In this document: one piece after another, positions 20,236 through 27,560 of the stretch
Numbering within the stretch: the stretch's first letter is position 1
Layout: each line of letters starts with the position of its first letter
NCBI RefSeq assembly: GCF_014905615.1
Contig: NZ_AQGU01000026.1
Location: forward strand, 372,001-436,000
Length of the DNA stretch: 64,000 bases
Direction: 5' to 3'
DNA from: Pseudoalteromonas aliena SW19
Lineage (GTDB): Bacteria; Pseudomonadota; Gammaproteobacteria; Enterobacterales; Alteromonadaceae
Notes under the pieces: model-generated
Seen by the model: only the letters and a program-made list of their open reading frames with translations
What the model was told of the DNA's origin: nothing
Database searches by the model: none
Translations under genes and position numbers: made by a program

Positions 20236-20631
20236 ATGCTTGAGCGTTATAGTGATATTACAATTCATAAAGTATTAAATTTATTTGAAAAAGGAGATAT
20301 GTCACTCCTAGACTTAATTGCTGATGATATTGATCTGCGTATAGAGCACTACAAAGATGATACAGATATCGATTGGCAGCAATGTAATGACAAAGCAGGC
20401 TTTATTACTTTATTGACTCGTCTGGGCACTGATATATTCCCCAAAGGAACTCTTATTACGGGCCTAGAATCTCAATCTCTAGGCGATGACTGGCATATAA
20501 CAACCTTTGATCAATCGTTTTGGTATGGTGAAGCAAAGCAAGATGTTAATAGCCGTACTTATATTATTTCTCATGAACTAAATGGCAAAGTCGATTACTT
20601 TCGTGAAACAGTAAGTACTCTAAAATATTAA
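20236..20631 (+). CDS. NTF2/SnoaL-like small protein
   Basis: 131 residues with no signal peptide. The pattern MLERYSDITIHKVLNLFEKGD, a DDIDLRIEHYKDD strand, then WHITTFDQSFWYGEAK and SRTYIISHELNGKVDYFRETV fits the cone-shaped NTF2-like fold (SnoaL-type), a class that includes isomerases, hydrolases and ligand binders. The match is by pattern, so function is open. ATG at 20236 follows AAAGGACTAGAAA. It is divergent from the LysR gene and its probable target. A family B repeat starts three bases after the stop. Confidence 0.65.
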   Translation: MLERYSDITIHKVLNLFEKGDMSLLDLIADDIDLRIEHYKDDTDIDWQQCNDKAGFITLLTRLGTDIFPKGTLITGLESQSLGDDWHITTFDQSFWYGEAKQDVNSRTYIISHELNGKVDYFRETVSTLKY

Positions 20632-20633
20632 GT

Positions 20634-20710
20634 AGCCTGAACTCTGGATAATAAATCTATCTCAAATAGCTATTTTCAGCGCTAACTGCGTTAAATTTAC
20701 TTGCGATAGG
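20634..20710 (+). repeat. Family B repeat, left half
   Basis: Starts AGCCTGAACTCTGGATAATA three bases after the stop of the upstream gene and continues to GCGTTAAATTTACTTGCGATAGG, which matches the reverse complement of the right half of the long copy at 51,130-51,326. The other half is missing. Confidence 0.75.
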
Positions 20711-20735
20711 ATCGCGTCTTTCTTTTTGCCTTTTG

Positions 20736-20772
20736 AAATATGTAATTCAGAGGAAACCTGAATTACATATTT
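20736..20772. repeat. 15-bp perfect palindrome arms with 7-base loop
   Basis: AAATATGTAATTCAG and CTGAATTACATATTT flank AGGAAAC. It lies between the B repeat and the broken antitoxin gene and has no T run on either side, so terminator function is uncertain. Confidence 0.7.
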
Positions 20773-20790
20773 AGATGAGCTTTATAAAAT

Positions 20791-21262
20791 TTACAGCTCA
20801 GCTATGTGATTTAGCGTCTCAGGATGACGCTGCACAAGCTTTAGCAATGTTATCGCTTGCCCATTAGGAGTGCTGCGCCCTTGTTCCCAGTTTTCGAGCG
20901 TTCTTGCCGAAGTATGTAGAATGCTTGCAAATACACCGCGCGACATATTAGGGCGTGTTGAACTTTGGTGGGTGAATTTGCAGCAGTATGTTTGGTTTTT
21001 AGGCAAGGCAGAGCTTATGTAGTGTGGTTATTCCCCATAAATAGGCGATAACGCAGCATAAATACCAAACATGCACTGCCCTTTGGGTTCTTTCTAGGGA
21101 CGATTAACTCTTTGTTGCTCGGTTTTTACTTAGCCCAGGTGAGATAACAAGATCGTTGAACTCCTTTACTTAATGAGTACGTAACGTAAGCTTTCCTTAT
21201 GAATGCGCTTTAACATCAACAAGGGCTGTAGTTAATTCTGAAAACAAATCGCGTTTGCTCAT
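20791..21262 (-). pseudogene. Broken HTH antitoxin (HigA/NadS type)
   Basis: The original start is the ATG at 21262 (MSKRDLFSELTTALVDVKAHS), which ends in a TAA at 21,197-21,199 where related antitoxins read Glu before GKLTLRTH; GKLTLRTH is still encoded just beyond it in the same frame. About 200 bp of unrelated sequence then intervenes before the C-terminal helix-turn-helix, MSRGVFASILHTSARTLENWEQGRSTPNG read in parts, ending HPETLNHIAEL at 20791. The family binds its own promoter and neutralises a RelE-type toxin. Here it carries both a nonsense codon and an insertion, so a full product cannot be made. An open frame of 71 codons covers only the C-terminal HTH. Confidence 0.75.
20955..21165. 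mobile_element. Insertion remnant inside the antitoxin gene
   Basis: Sequence between the N- and C-terminal parts of the antitoxin has no homology to it. It contains inverted segments GCAGTATGTTTGGT (about 20,981) and ACCAAACATGCACTGC (about 21,068). No transposase frame is present. It looks like a small non-autonomous element or an IS remnant; exact ends cannot be set by eye. Confidence 0.45.
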
Positions 21263-21580
21263 TACGCCACACCTCTAAGAATTCTTTTAATTGCTTTTTC
21301 TGATCCGCTGTTAAATCGGTTACTTCATTTTTACTGTAAATAGTGAGTAGATAAAAACGTATTTTGTCGTCCAAGTAATAATATATAACTCTTGAACCGC
21401 CACGCTTACCTTTTCCTTTGCCCGCAACTCGTATTTACGTAAGCCGCCCGTTCCTTGAATAACATCGCCCTGTTTTGGGTTAACCATTAGATCTGCTTGA
21501 AATAAACGATACTCGTCATCACTCAAGTACAGCTCTCGGTAATTTTCGAATATGTTTGATTCAACAAATAGGCTTTTCAT
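21216..21580 (-). pseudogene. Frameshifted RelE/HigB-type toxin
   Basis: The first frame starts at the ATG at 21580 (MKSLFVESNIFENYREL) and runs to the typical ...QGDVIQGTGGLRKYELRAK. One base is missing near 21,421: in the next frame the protein continues as GKGKRGGSRVIYYYLDDKI, then RFYLLTIYSKNEVTDLTADQ and KKQLKEFLEVWRNE, the classic C-terminus of this toxin family. That frame ends at 21,216, overlapping the antitoxin start as in intact pairs. The toxin would be an mRNA interferase acting at the ribosome. As it stands, translation yields 86 residues with a scrambled C-terminus. Confidence 0.8.
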
Positions 21581-21657
21581 ACATTAAAGTGTACGCAAAT
21601 AGCGTACAAATTTAATCAAAGATTTTAAACGAGCGGCGACAGGTATTTCTTGCTTTG

Positions 21658-22113
21658 CTAAAGCGCTTTACTCATAAACAAGCTGTACGGATCTAGCTCA
21701 TAATCACCAAATGGTTCGCATTCTTTAAAACCAAAACAAGTGTAAAGCTTTTGTGCAGGCAAAAACGCCTCAACAGTGCCGGTTTCAAGGCTTAGTTTTT
21801 TGTAACCTCGCAAAGTTGATTGCTTAATAATATGCGTGAATAACTTAGCAGCGATGCCTTGGCGTAAATAGTTGCTTGATGTGCGCATTGATTTAACTTC
21901 GCCATGCGTTGTATTGAGCGCTTTTAAAGCGCCAACACCCGCTAACTTATTATCAACCCATAAGCTATAAAAGGTTATGTCGGGCTGATTGAGCTTAGTA
22001 ACATCAAGCGCATGTACGCTCTCAACAGGTGAGTGTTTTAGCATATCGTTATGATGTGCTTGCAGTAACTTTATAACATGTGGGTTTGAAAGCTCGCCTG
22101 TTCTAATATCCAT
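21658..22113 (-). CDS. GNAT-family N-acetyltransferase
   Basis: 151 residues. The acetyl-CoA binding motif A is LRQGIAAKLFTHIIKQS (QxxGxA form) preceded by the strand GEVKSMRTSSNY, and motif B is LETGTVEAFLPAQKLYTCFGF. This subgroup (PhnO/YjgM/ElaA-like small GNATs) acetylates small amines or amino acids; the substrate cannot be told. Its ATG follows directly on the TAA of a small upstream frame, with GAGG as ribosome site inside that frame, so translation was coupled. Confidence 0.88.
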   Translation of the reverse strand: MDIRTGELSNPHVIKLLQAHHNDMLKHSPVESVHALDVTKLNQPDITFYSLWVDNKLAGVGALKALNTTHGEVKSMRTSSNYLRQGIAAKLFTHIIKQSTLRGYKKLSLETGTVEAFLPAQKLYTCFGFKECEPFGDYELDPYSLFMSKAL

Positions 22114-22346
22114 TTATACCTCGTTTAATTTTGGAGTATTAATATACTTAATATAAAGTGCCAATAACTTTATATTTAACTCATCATCATTAGAAGCTAG
22201 AACGTTACCGACTGATTTTGAATCATCTAAGATCCCTATTCGCATCTCAAATTTTCATTATCAAAACTACCTATGAAAATATGACTTCCTTCTTGTTCAT
22301 CATAAAATGATGCGAAGTTGTCTGTAATTGCCATATCAAATTTCAT
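22114..22346 (-). pseudogene. Small gene (about 77 codons) with one frameshift, upstream of the GNAT gene
   Basis: ATG at 22346 has a strong ribosome site (ACAAGGAAGAAACC). The first frame reads MKFDMAITDNFASFYDEQEG, SHIFIGSFDNEN and then stops after LRCE. Shifting one base near 22,247 continues as FEMRIGILDDSKSVGNVLAS and NDDELNIKLLALYIKYINTP, ending KLNEV with a TAA that abuts the GNAT ATG. The coherent second half and perfect junction show that this was a real gene. The family is not recognised; size and acidity would suit an immunity or accessory protein, which is speculation. Confidence 0.6.
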
Positions 22347-22383
22347 GGTTTCTTCCTTGTAAACTAAAGATAAAGTTTGCTAA

Positions 22384-22430
22384 TAACCCGAGTTCTGGAT
22401 AGTAAATCTATCTCAAGCAGCTAGTTTCCA
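22384..22430 (+). repeat. Family B repeat fragment overlapping the end of the Nramp-like gene
   Basis: TAACCCGAGTTCTGGATAGT followed by AAATCTATCTCAAGCAGCTA matches the left end of the copies at 2385 and 20,634. The last five or so codons and the stop of the minus-strand gene lie in it. Confidence 0.7.
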
Positions 22431-23648
22431 CACTACAAACGCAACAGCAAAGCCCACTAAGTACACTAAACCTAACCAACTTAAACTGCGCAATAACACG
22501 CTGTGTTTAATATCAGGCTCTGATCGTACAAGGCTAAAGTTGAGCCATGCAAATACAGGCGTTGTAACAAATGAAAGTGTCATCGCAAACGTAAGCATAG
22601 GGCCAAGGGCTGATTTAAAAAATAAAATAACCGCCATGCCGGCAAGTGCTTGCAGTATTAACCAAGCACTTAAGCTGTGTTTTGATTGCCCAAAGCCAAG
22701 TAGTTTATGAGACTCGTTAAGCGTGCGGGCGTAGCCATCAAGCACGGTGAGTGTGGTGCCAAACATGCATAAAAAAGCGATTGCTGATACAAGCGGCCTT
22801 GCCCACTCGCCTATTGTTAATGCGTACATATCAATCAGCTGCTTGGCAAAGGCAACACCACCGAGTTCTATGCTGCTGGTTTGCCCATATTGCACTAATA
22901 CACCTAAGCTAAAAAACACCAGTGCTAAGCCAGCTGTAAGCCAGTAGCCTACGTTAAAGTCGAACAGGCCTTGGCTTTTAGTCACTGTTTGCTGCGCTTG
23001 TTTTTCTTTTAGCCATAAAGAGCTAAGAGCTGATATTTCGATAGGCGCTGGCATCCAGCCCATTAAAGCCACCATAAAGCTAAGCATGGCAAGCTCGTAC
23101 GGTGAAGGCCCTACGTAGTCAGCAGGTGCCATTGGTCCGTTACCAAATGCAATGGTAAGGGCAATCAAAGTAGCGAGTGTAAGCAGCCCCATAATGCCTT
23201 TAGCAACGTTATCAAGCGCTTTAAAGTGCCCAAGTAGCAATATAACTAAACATATTCCCAGCAGCATCCAACAAAGTAAGGTTACTTCAATAACCACAGG
23301 TAGAGCATAATGCAGTAAGCTTGCGGTAAGCAGTAATACGCCGGCGGTATTAACTACGGCGGCTACAATGTTTAAACCAATAAAGCTGTAAAAATAAAAC
23401 GGCCCTTTGTTTTTGTAACCCTCTACTAAGCTATGTTTGGTGGCAAGCGTGTATTCCATACCAAAACGAAAAAACGGATATTTTAAAACGTTAACAACAA
23501 GTATTAGCCAAAATAATTGCCAGCCAAATATTGCTCCCGCTTGCGTAGAGGCAACTAAGTGAGATCCGCCGATAGCGGCCGTTGCCATAAGTATTCCAGG
23601 CCCAAGCGCGTTTAGCCGTGATTTCCATTTCGATACTGTTTGCTTCAT
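22413..23648 (-). CDS. Nramp-related membrane transporter lacking the canonical metal-site motifs
   Basis: 411 residues with about 11 hydrophobic segments. It begins LGPGILMATAAIGGSHLVAS, which aligns with Nramp TM1, but the metal-binding DPGN is replaced by GGSH. In TM6 the MPHN motif is replaced by MPAP (ALMGWMPAPIEISALSSLW). Other Nramp-like segments are present (FGTTLTVLDGYARTL, GPMLTFAMTLSFVTTPVFAW). True Nramps are proton-coupled manganese or iron importers; the loss of both motifs suggests another substrate. The last codons and stop come from a family B repeat. A terminator upstream (23,703-23,728) separates it from hpf, so it has its own promoter in about 50-100 bp. Confidence 0.8.
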   Translation of the reverse strand: MKQTVSKWKSRLNALGPGILMATAAIGGSHLVASTQAGAIFGWQLFWLILVVNVLKYPFFRFGMEYTLATKHSLVEGYKNKGPFYFYSFIGLNIVAAVVNTAGVLLLTASLLHYALPVVIEVTLLCWMLLGICLVILLLGHFKALDNVAKGIMGLLTLATLIALTIAFGNGPMAPADYVGPSPYELAMLSFMVALMGWMPAPIEISALSSLWLKEKQAQQTVTKSQGLFDFNVGYWLTAGLALVFFSLGVLVQYGQTSSIELGGVAFAKQLIDMYALTIGEWARPLVSAIAFLCMFGTTLTVLDGYARTLNESHKLLGFGQSKHSLSAWLILQALAGMAVILFFKSALGPMLTFAMTLSFVTTPVFAWLNFSLVRSEPDIKHSVLLRSLSWLGLVYLVGFAVAFVVWKLAA

Positions 23649-23702
23649 TTACTGCTCAAAAATTGTCTGTGTGATCCCTAACTTACAGAAATTACAGACA
23701 AT

Positions 23703-23728
23703 AAAAAAGAGCCGTCAGGCTCTTTTTT
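23703..23728 (-). terminator. Terminator of hpf
   Basis: AAAAAAGAGCC, loop GTCA, GGCTCTTTTTT; on the minus strand it lies 20 bp past the hpf stop codon. Confidence 0.9.
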
Positions 23729-23748
23729 GTAGTGCTTTGAGATTGCTT

Positions 23749-24105
23749 TTATTTAAGATCCATCTCTTGGATGATCTCGTGCGCAATCTCTGGCGTTGTA
23801 CTTATAGGCTTTTCGTGTAGATTTGCTTTTATTTGCCCTTTACGATGCTTTAGTGCCGCATCGAGTTTTTTAGCTGCGCTTGCAATAGCAGGGTACATAA
23901 CTTCGTTTTCCCCTTTTACTGATATACGCGCACCTTCGTAATTAGTGCTAATTTCTGCTTGGATTTTATGATGCTCTTTAGACAAAATAATTTCGAGTGC
24001 AATAAGCGATGGGAAATGGCTCTCGATTTTAGAAAATTTTTCGTTGATGTGCTCTCTAATAGAGTCAGTAACTTCAACATGGTGACCAGAAAGATTAATT
24101 TTCAT
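23749..24105 (-). CDS. hpf: Ribosome hibernation promoting factor (short HPF/RaiA type)
   Basis: 118 residues, the length of short-form factors. MKINLSGHHVEVTDSIREHI, EKFSKIESHF and the later MYPAIASAAKKLDAALKHRKGQIK are the ribosome-binding S30AE fold with its basic surface. It binds the 30S decoding region in slow growth and promotes inactive 100S or 70S ribosomes. It is monocistronic here, not in the usual rpoN-linked place, so this may be a RaiA-like paralogue; I cannot separate the two. Confidence 0.85.
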   Translation of the reverse strand: MKINLSGHHVEVTDSIREHINEKFSKIESHFPSLIALEIILSKEHHKIQAEISTNYEGARISVKGENEVMYPAIASAAKKLDAALKHRKGQIKANLHEKPISTTPEIAHEIIQEMDLK

Positions 24106-24239
24106 AGGGTATCCTTTTATTTGTTACCTCATAAATAGTATTGGGGGCTATTTAGATTAACACAAGGAAAAAAGAGAGATAGTTGCGCTTTATTTGCATC
24201 TTTTGCTGATTTAAATCATACGTTGCGCAAAGTTTATGC

Positions 24240-24262
24240 AAAGCCCATAGTGCACGGGCTTT
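24240..24262 (-). terminator. Probable terminator of ppnP
   Basis: AAAGCCC and GGGCTTT flank a nine-base loop, 32 bp after the ppnP stop on the minus strand. The U tail is short, so efficiency is uncertain. Confidence 0.5.
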
Positions 24263-24293
24263 CAGACGTCCACTTAACTTAAACACAGATTAA

Positions 24294-24608
24294 TTAATCT
24301 GTGTACGAACAGCAGTAATCAGCAAAATCAGATACTTTTACTTTAAAGCTTACATTTGCATCAACATTAAACGATTCACCTGCGTTAAATGTTTTCCACT
24401 CACTTGCCGCTGGTAATAAAATCTCCCATTGGCCAGCTAAAAGCTCCATACACTCTTTTTGATTAGTATCAAAAACAAACTCACCTGGTTGCATAAAGCC
24501 TAAAGTTTTCGCTTCGCCATCACCTAAAATAACGGTACGGCTCGACACCTTGCCATCAAAATATACATTGGCTTTTTTTACTACACTCACGTTATCGAAC
24601 TTTGGCAT
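24294..24608 (-). CDS. ppnP: Pyrimidine/purine nucleoside phosphorylase PpnP
   Basis: 104 residues, a single cupin domain. [36 protein letters not shown] and the C-terminal [15 protein letters not shown] match the PpnP (YaiE, formerly DUF1255) family. The enzyme splits purine and pyrimidine nucleosides with phosphate. The ATG at 24608 follows AGGAGCTAAAA. Isolated gene. Confidence 0.9.
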   Translation of the reverse strand: MPKFDNVSVVKKANVYFDGKVSSRTVILGDGEAKTLGFMQPGEFVFDTNQKECMELLAGQWEILLPAASEWKTFNAGESFNVDANVSFKVKVSDFADYCCSYTD

Positions 24609-24987
24609 TTTTAGCTCCTGCTAATTTTTATATTTAATTGCGGTCACATTGCCTGATACATAATGAGCTTGCAAGGAAGTGGAGCGAAAAATATCCAGTT
24701 ACAATACCATAACGGCAAACAATAACTTATTTTTATTGAATATTAGCTTCTAGAGGATACGTTAAATAATTAGAAGCTACGCTTCTCACGTGAGCAAGCT
24801 CTACGTCAACAAATAACGTTCCTTAACTTTTGATGCAACTCTTTGTAAAGCTAGCTTTTCTTGTTTTAAAAGTAACTATTTTACAAGATTTTAAACCAGC
24901 GAGATCGCGCAACAGAACTTATAATTTATTACAAGGAGGAATAAGAGACACTGCGCTTTCAAAAAAAGAGATAAGGCTCTGACAAAG
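24609..24987. other. Non-coding region, 379 bp, with one palindrome
   Basis: No frame worth calling on either strand. It holds AGAAGC-TAC-GCTTCT at 24,772-24,786 next to CACGTGAGCAAGCTCTACGT; these resemble fragments of a dispersed repeat, though no second copy is in the window. The ppnP promoter should lie near its left end. Confidence 0.5.
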
Positions 24988-25791
24988 TTAAACGCCCTGC
25001 GAGTTATCAGTAATTAAATTATCATGGTCGGCAGGTAACTCACTGAGCTTTATTGATTCCATAATCCGCTGTTGTGATTCTAGTGCATGACCCGCCCATT
25101 TTTTATGTTTATATGGTAGCTCAACATGATGGTTAAATTTTACTTCTAAAAAAGCATGATCACTTAAAGGGAGGCAATAAAAATCATGGTGAGAGCGTCT
25201 ATTTGATTTTTTGATTTGATAAAATACCCATTGGCGATTATTAATAATTGTCTCTTGAGCAGCAGGCAATGGTGGATAACCATAAATTTCTACACGCTCT
25301 AGAATCTCCTTTTTTAGTGCTTCACCCTGCCAAGGGTTTGCTCTTTTACTCGATTCTAACGTGGTATCATTTTTAACTTCGGTATTTTTGCCTTCAGGTC
25401 CCCAATGAAAATTGTCATATGATTCAATAACAAAATGTTTTAATTGGTTGATATCAAAAACATTGACTTCATTGGTTTGTTTAATCCTTAGTTGGCAACT
25501 AAGCATACCAAACTCTCTGCTAAGGAAGGTGTTAATCGGTGGTAAATACATCCAGTTTTCAGTGAGCATATGTATATATTGGTGATGTAAATATTTTTTG
25601 TTTTGATTAAACCAACTGATTGAATTATAAGGAAACGATATATCAATTGTAGATGGCGCAGCTGCGACATTACTGCGTGGTACATCAAGAGTAAGTAGCT
25701 TACCTTCTAAAATAAGGCGATGATGAATACAGTTGTCAAAACTGGGCCCACCTACAAAGCCACGGTAAAAAGCCTTGGCTAAATTAAACAC
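24988..25791 (-). CDS. Unknown protein, tandem paralogue 2 (possible immunity protein)
   Basis: 267 residues from the GTG at 25791 (MFNLAKAFYRGFVGGPSFDN), chosen because it aligns with the start MIKLAKAFYRGF of the next gene; a TTG six codons upstream is also in frame. The two proteins are alike from end to end, including NCIHHRLILEGKLLTLDVP, NTFLSREFGMLSCQLRIKQ, LKHFVIESYDNFHWGPEGKN and HALESQQRIMESIKLSELPA. No signal peptide or membrane segment. The family is not known to me. Tandem paralogues after a toxin-like enzyme gene are typical of immunity genes in effector loci. The start overlaps the end of paralogue 1 by 8 bp. Confidence 0.75.
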   Translation of the reverse strand: MFNLAKAFYRGFVGGPSFDNCIHHRLILEGKLLTLDVPRSNVAAAPSTIDISFPYNSISWFNQNKKYLHHQYIHMLTENWMYLPPINTFLSREFGMLSCQLRIKQTNEVNVFDINQLKHFVIESYDNFHWGPEGKNTEVKNDTTLESSKRANPWQGEALKKEILERVEIYGYPPLPAAQETIINNRQWVFYQIKKSNRRSHHDFYCLPLSDHAFLEVKFNHHVELPYKHKKWAGHALESQQRIMESIKLSELPADHDNLITDNSQGV

Positions 25792-26590
25792 TTTTAGAAT
25801 TATCAGCAATTAAATTATCGTGATCTGGAGGTAAATCACTGAGCTTTATTGATTCCATAATCCGCTGTTGTGATTCAAGTGCATGCTTAGCCCATTTTTT
25901 ATGCTTATCAGAGCGATCAATACGATGATTAAATTCAACTTCTAAAAAAGCATGTTCACTTAATGGTAAACAATAAAAATCTTGGCGAGAAAGGACATTA
26001 TCTCTGCACTCTTTGTAAAACACCCACAGGCGATTATTAATAATTATCTCTTTAGCCGCTGGTAAGGGCGGTTGACCATGTAGTTTGATGTATTCCTCAA
26101 TTTCTTCCTCTATTTCAGCTTCAGTCCACGCCACTGAACTTTTACTCTTTTGTAATTTGATTTTTTCAGTTATTTCTGTATTTTTCCCATCTGTACGCCA
26201 ATGAAATTTATCATATGATTCAATAACAAAATGTTTTAATTGTGCGATATCCAGTACATTTATTTTTTGGGTTTGCTTAATTCTTAGTTGGCAACTAAGC
26301 ATGCCATACTCACTACTTGGCAAATAGCTCACTGGTGGCAAGTACATCCAGTTTTTAGTAAGCATATGTACATATACGTGGTGAAAATAATCTTCCTTGT
26401 GCTGATTAAACCAACTCTTTGAATTATAAGGAAATGACACGTCAATGGTAGAAGGTACAGCAGCAACATTACTGCAAGGCATATCAAGTGTTAACAGCTT
26501 ATCTTCTAAAATAAAGCGATAGTGAATACAGTTGTCGAAGCTGGGCCCGCCAATAAAACCACGGTAAAAAGCCTTGGCTAATTTGATCAT
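25784..26590 (-). CDS. Unknown protein, tandem paralogue 1 (possible immunity protein)
   Basis: 268 residues from the ATG at 26590, which overlaps the hydrolase stop in an ATGA junction. Segments shared with paralogue 2 include YRGFIGGPSFDNCIH, EYGMLSCQLRIKQT, QLKHFVIESYDKFHWR, PPLPAAKEIIINNRLWVFY and DFYCLPLSEHAFLEVEFNH. The part around residues 140-175 (KNTEITEKIKLQKSKSSVAW onward) is the most divergent, as expected if specificity evolves there. Soluble and Lys/His rich, no known domain. Function in blocking the upstream hydrolase is inference from gene order and duplication. Confidence 0.75.
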   Translation of the reverse strand: MIKLAKAFYRGFIGGPSFDNCIHYRFILEDKLLTLDMPCSNVAAVPSTIDVSFPYNSKSWFNQHKEDYFHHVYVHMLTKNWMYLPPVSYLPSSEYGMLSCQLRIKQTQKINVLDIAQLKHFVIESYDKFHWRTDGKNTEITEKIKLQKSKSSVAWTEAEIEEEIEEYIKLHGQPPLPAAKEIIINNRLWVFYKECRDNVLSRQDFYCLPLSEHAFLEVEFNHRIDRSDKHKKWAKHALESQQRIMESIKLSDLPPDHDNLIADNSKSV

Positions 26591-27186
26591 AATCGCGCAT
26601 CCGTAGGCGGTAGAGTTTTAATAAAGTTTTTTACAATATCGGCCTTTTCATTATTACCTAGCATTTCTAGCTGAGCTGCATAGGTGACTAAGCCTAAAAA
26701 CGGTAAAGTGTGTGGGCTTTCGCCAACAGAGCCATCTGTAACCAGGCCTTTAAATTTCAGCGAACGTACTAAACTACTGGATGATATTTTACTGCGGTCA
26801 GCTAAATTAGGCACTAAATCATAAGGGTTATTACGCACTGAGACAACTTTTACACCCATGCTGTGGGCAATGCGTTTTAAACGTTCGACATTTGAGCCTG
26901 AACCATGCACAGCGAGTTGCTGACCCGTAAGAGGCTTACCATAGTGAATGCGATAATGCTCTAGCGCGGCACAAAAAATTATCGCGCCTTGGCTGTGAGC
27001 TAGCCATTTTACTTGTTTACCTTGCTGATTATTTTGTGCCAGCACGGCTGCTAAATGCTGAGCATTATGGGATTTAGTCCCTGAACGCTTATCAAACGCG
27101 CACTCAATTAAGTCAAGCGTTGTATAATCGGTGGGGTTATGAATCTCGACAGCTAAGCGCATCAAGTGGGATAACAGAATGAGCAT
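26587..27186 (-). CDS. Serine hydrolase (lipase)-like protein, N-terminus probably frameshifted
   Basis: 199 residues from an ATG at 27186 that lacks a ribosome site. VKWLAHSQGAIIFCAALEHY carries an HSQG nucleophile elbow (x-S-x-G) of the alpha/beta hydrolase or lipase type; later come GSGSNVERLKRIAHSMGVKV, VRNNPYDLVPNLA and a possible His in GESPHTLPFLG. A better start, ATG at 27217 with AAGGAAG before it, opens another frame (MSWSKLNKTINAHSVIPLDAL) that runs into a stop; a one-base shift near 27,140-27,150 would join the two. The product resembles the C-terminal part of secreted phospholipase effectors. Coupled by ATGA to the two tandem paralogues. Confidence 0.6.
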   Translation of the reverse strand: MLILLSHLMRLAVEIHNPTDYTTLDLIECAFDKRSGTKSHNAQHLAAVLAQNNQQGKQVKWLAHSQGAIIFCAALEHYRIHYGKPLTGQQLAVHGSGSNVERLKRIAHSMGVKVVSVRNNPYDLVPNLADRSKISSSSLVRSLKFKGLVTDGSVGESPHTLPFLGLVTYAAQLEMLGNNEKADIVKNFIKTLPPTDARL

Positions 27187-27217
27187 TAATAGTTTTATTG
27201 AGTTTAGACCAAGACAT

Positions 27218-27372
27218 ATTTCTTCCTTGTAAATGAGTCTGAATTTAAAATACTACGTTAAATTATTTGTTAGAGCAAAAGTTTTTTAACACAGCATTAT
27301 AATGTTAAATTGTACCTTTTTGGCTCCATTGTAGGTCGTCATTTATGGCGTCATATTTTTGATTTACCTTTA
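27218..27372. other. Non-coding upstream region of the hydrolase locus
   Basis: AT-rich, with no coding frame and no clear promoter that I can place. It runs directly into the second family A element, so that element lies upstream of the hydrolase transcript. Confidence 0.4.
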
Positions 27373-27532
27373 ATACCAACCTGCATAAATCTTTGATCAA
27401 TTTAACGAATTAAATTGCACTATTACGTCGTTAAAATTTTTTATTTAGAACAACTAGATACAAAAATTTTTGCCTAGTTCTAGCGTAATTTTCTTAACGC
27501 TAAATAGACCCCATATATAAGCAGATTGGTAT
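27373..27532 (-). repeat. Family A inverted-repeat element, copy 2
   Basis: About 160 bp from ATACCAACCTGC to GCAGATTGGTAT. Its reverse complement matches the element at 911-1071 along nearly its full length (for example CTAGAACTAGGCAAAAAT and GGGGTCTATTTA blocks). It has no ORF. It lies between the tkt terminator and the hydrolase locus. Confidence 0.85.
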
Positions 27533-27560
27533 AACGCGCTAAAGCATGACCTATAAACAA

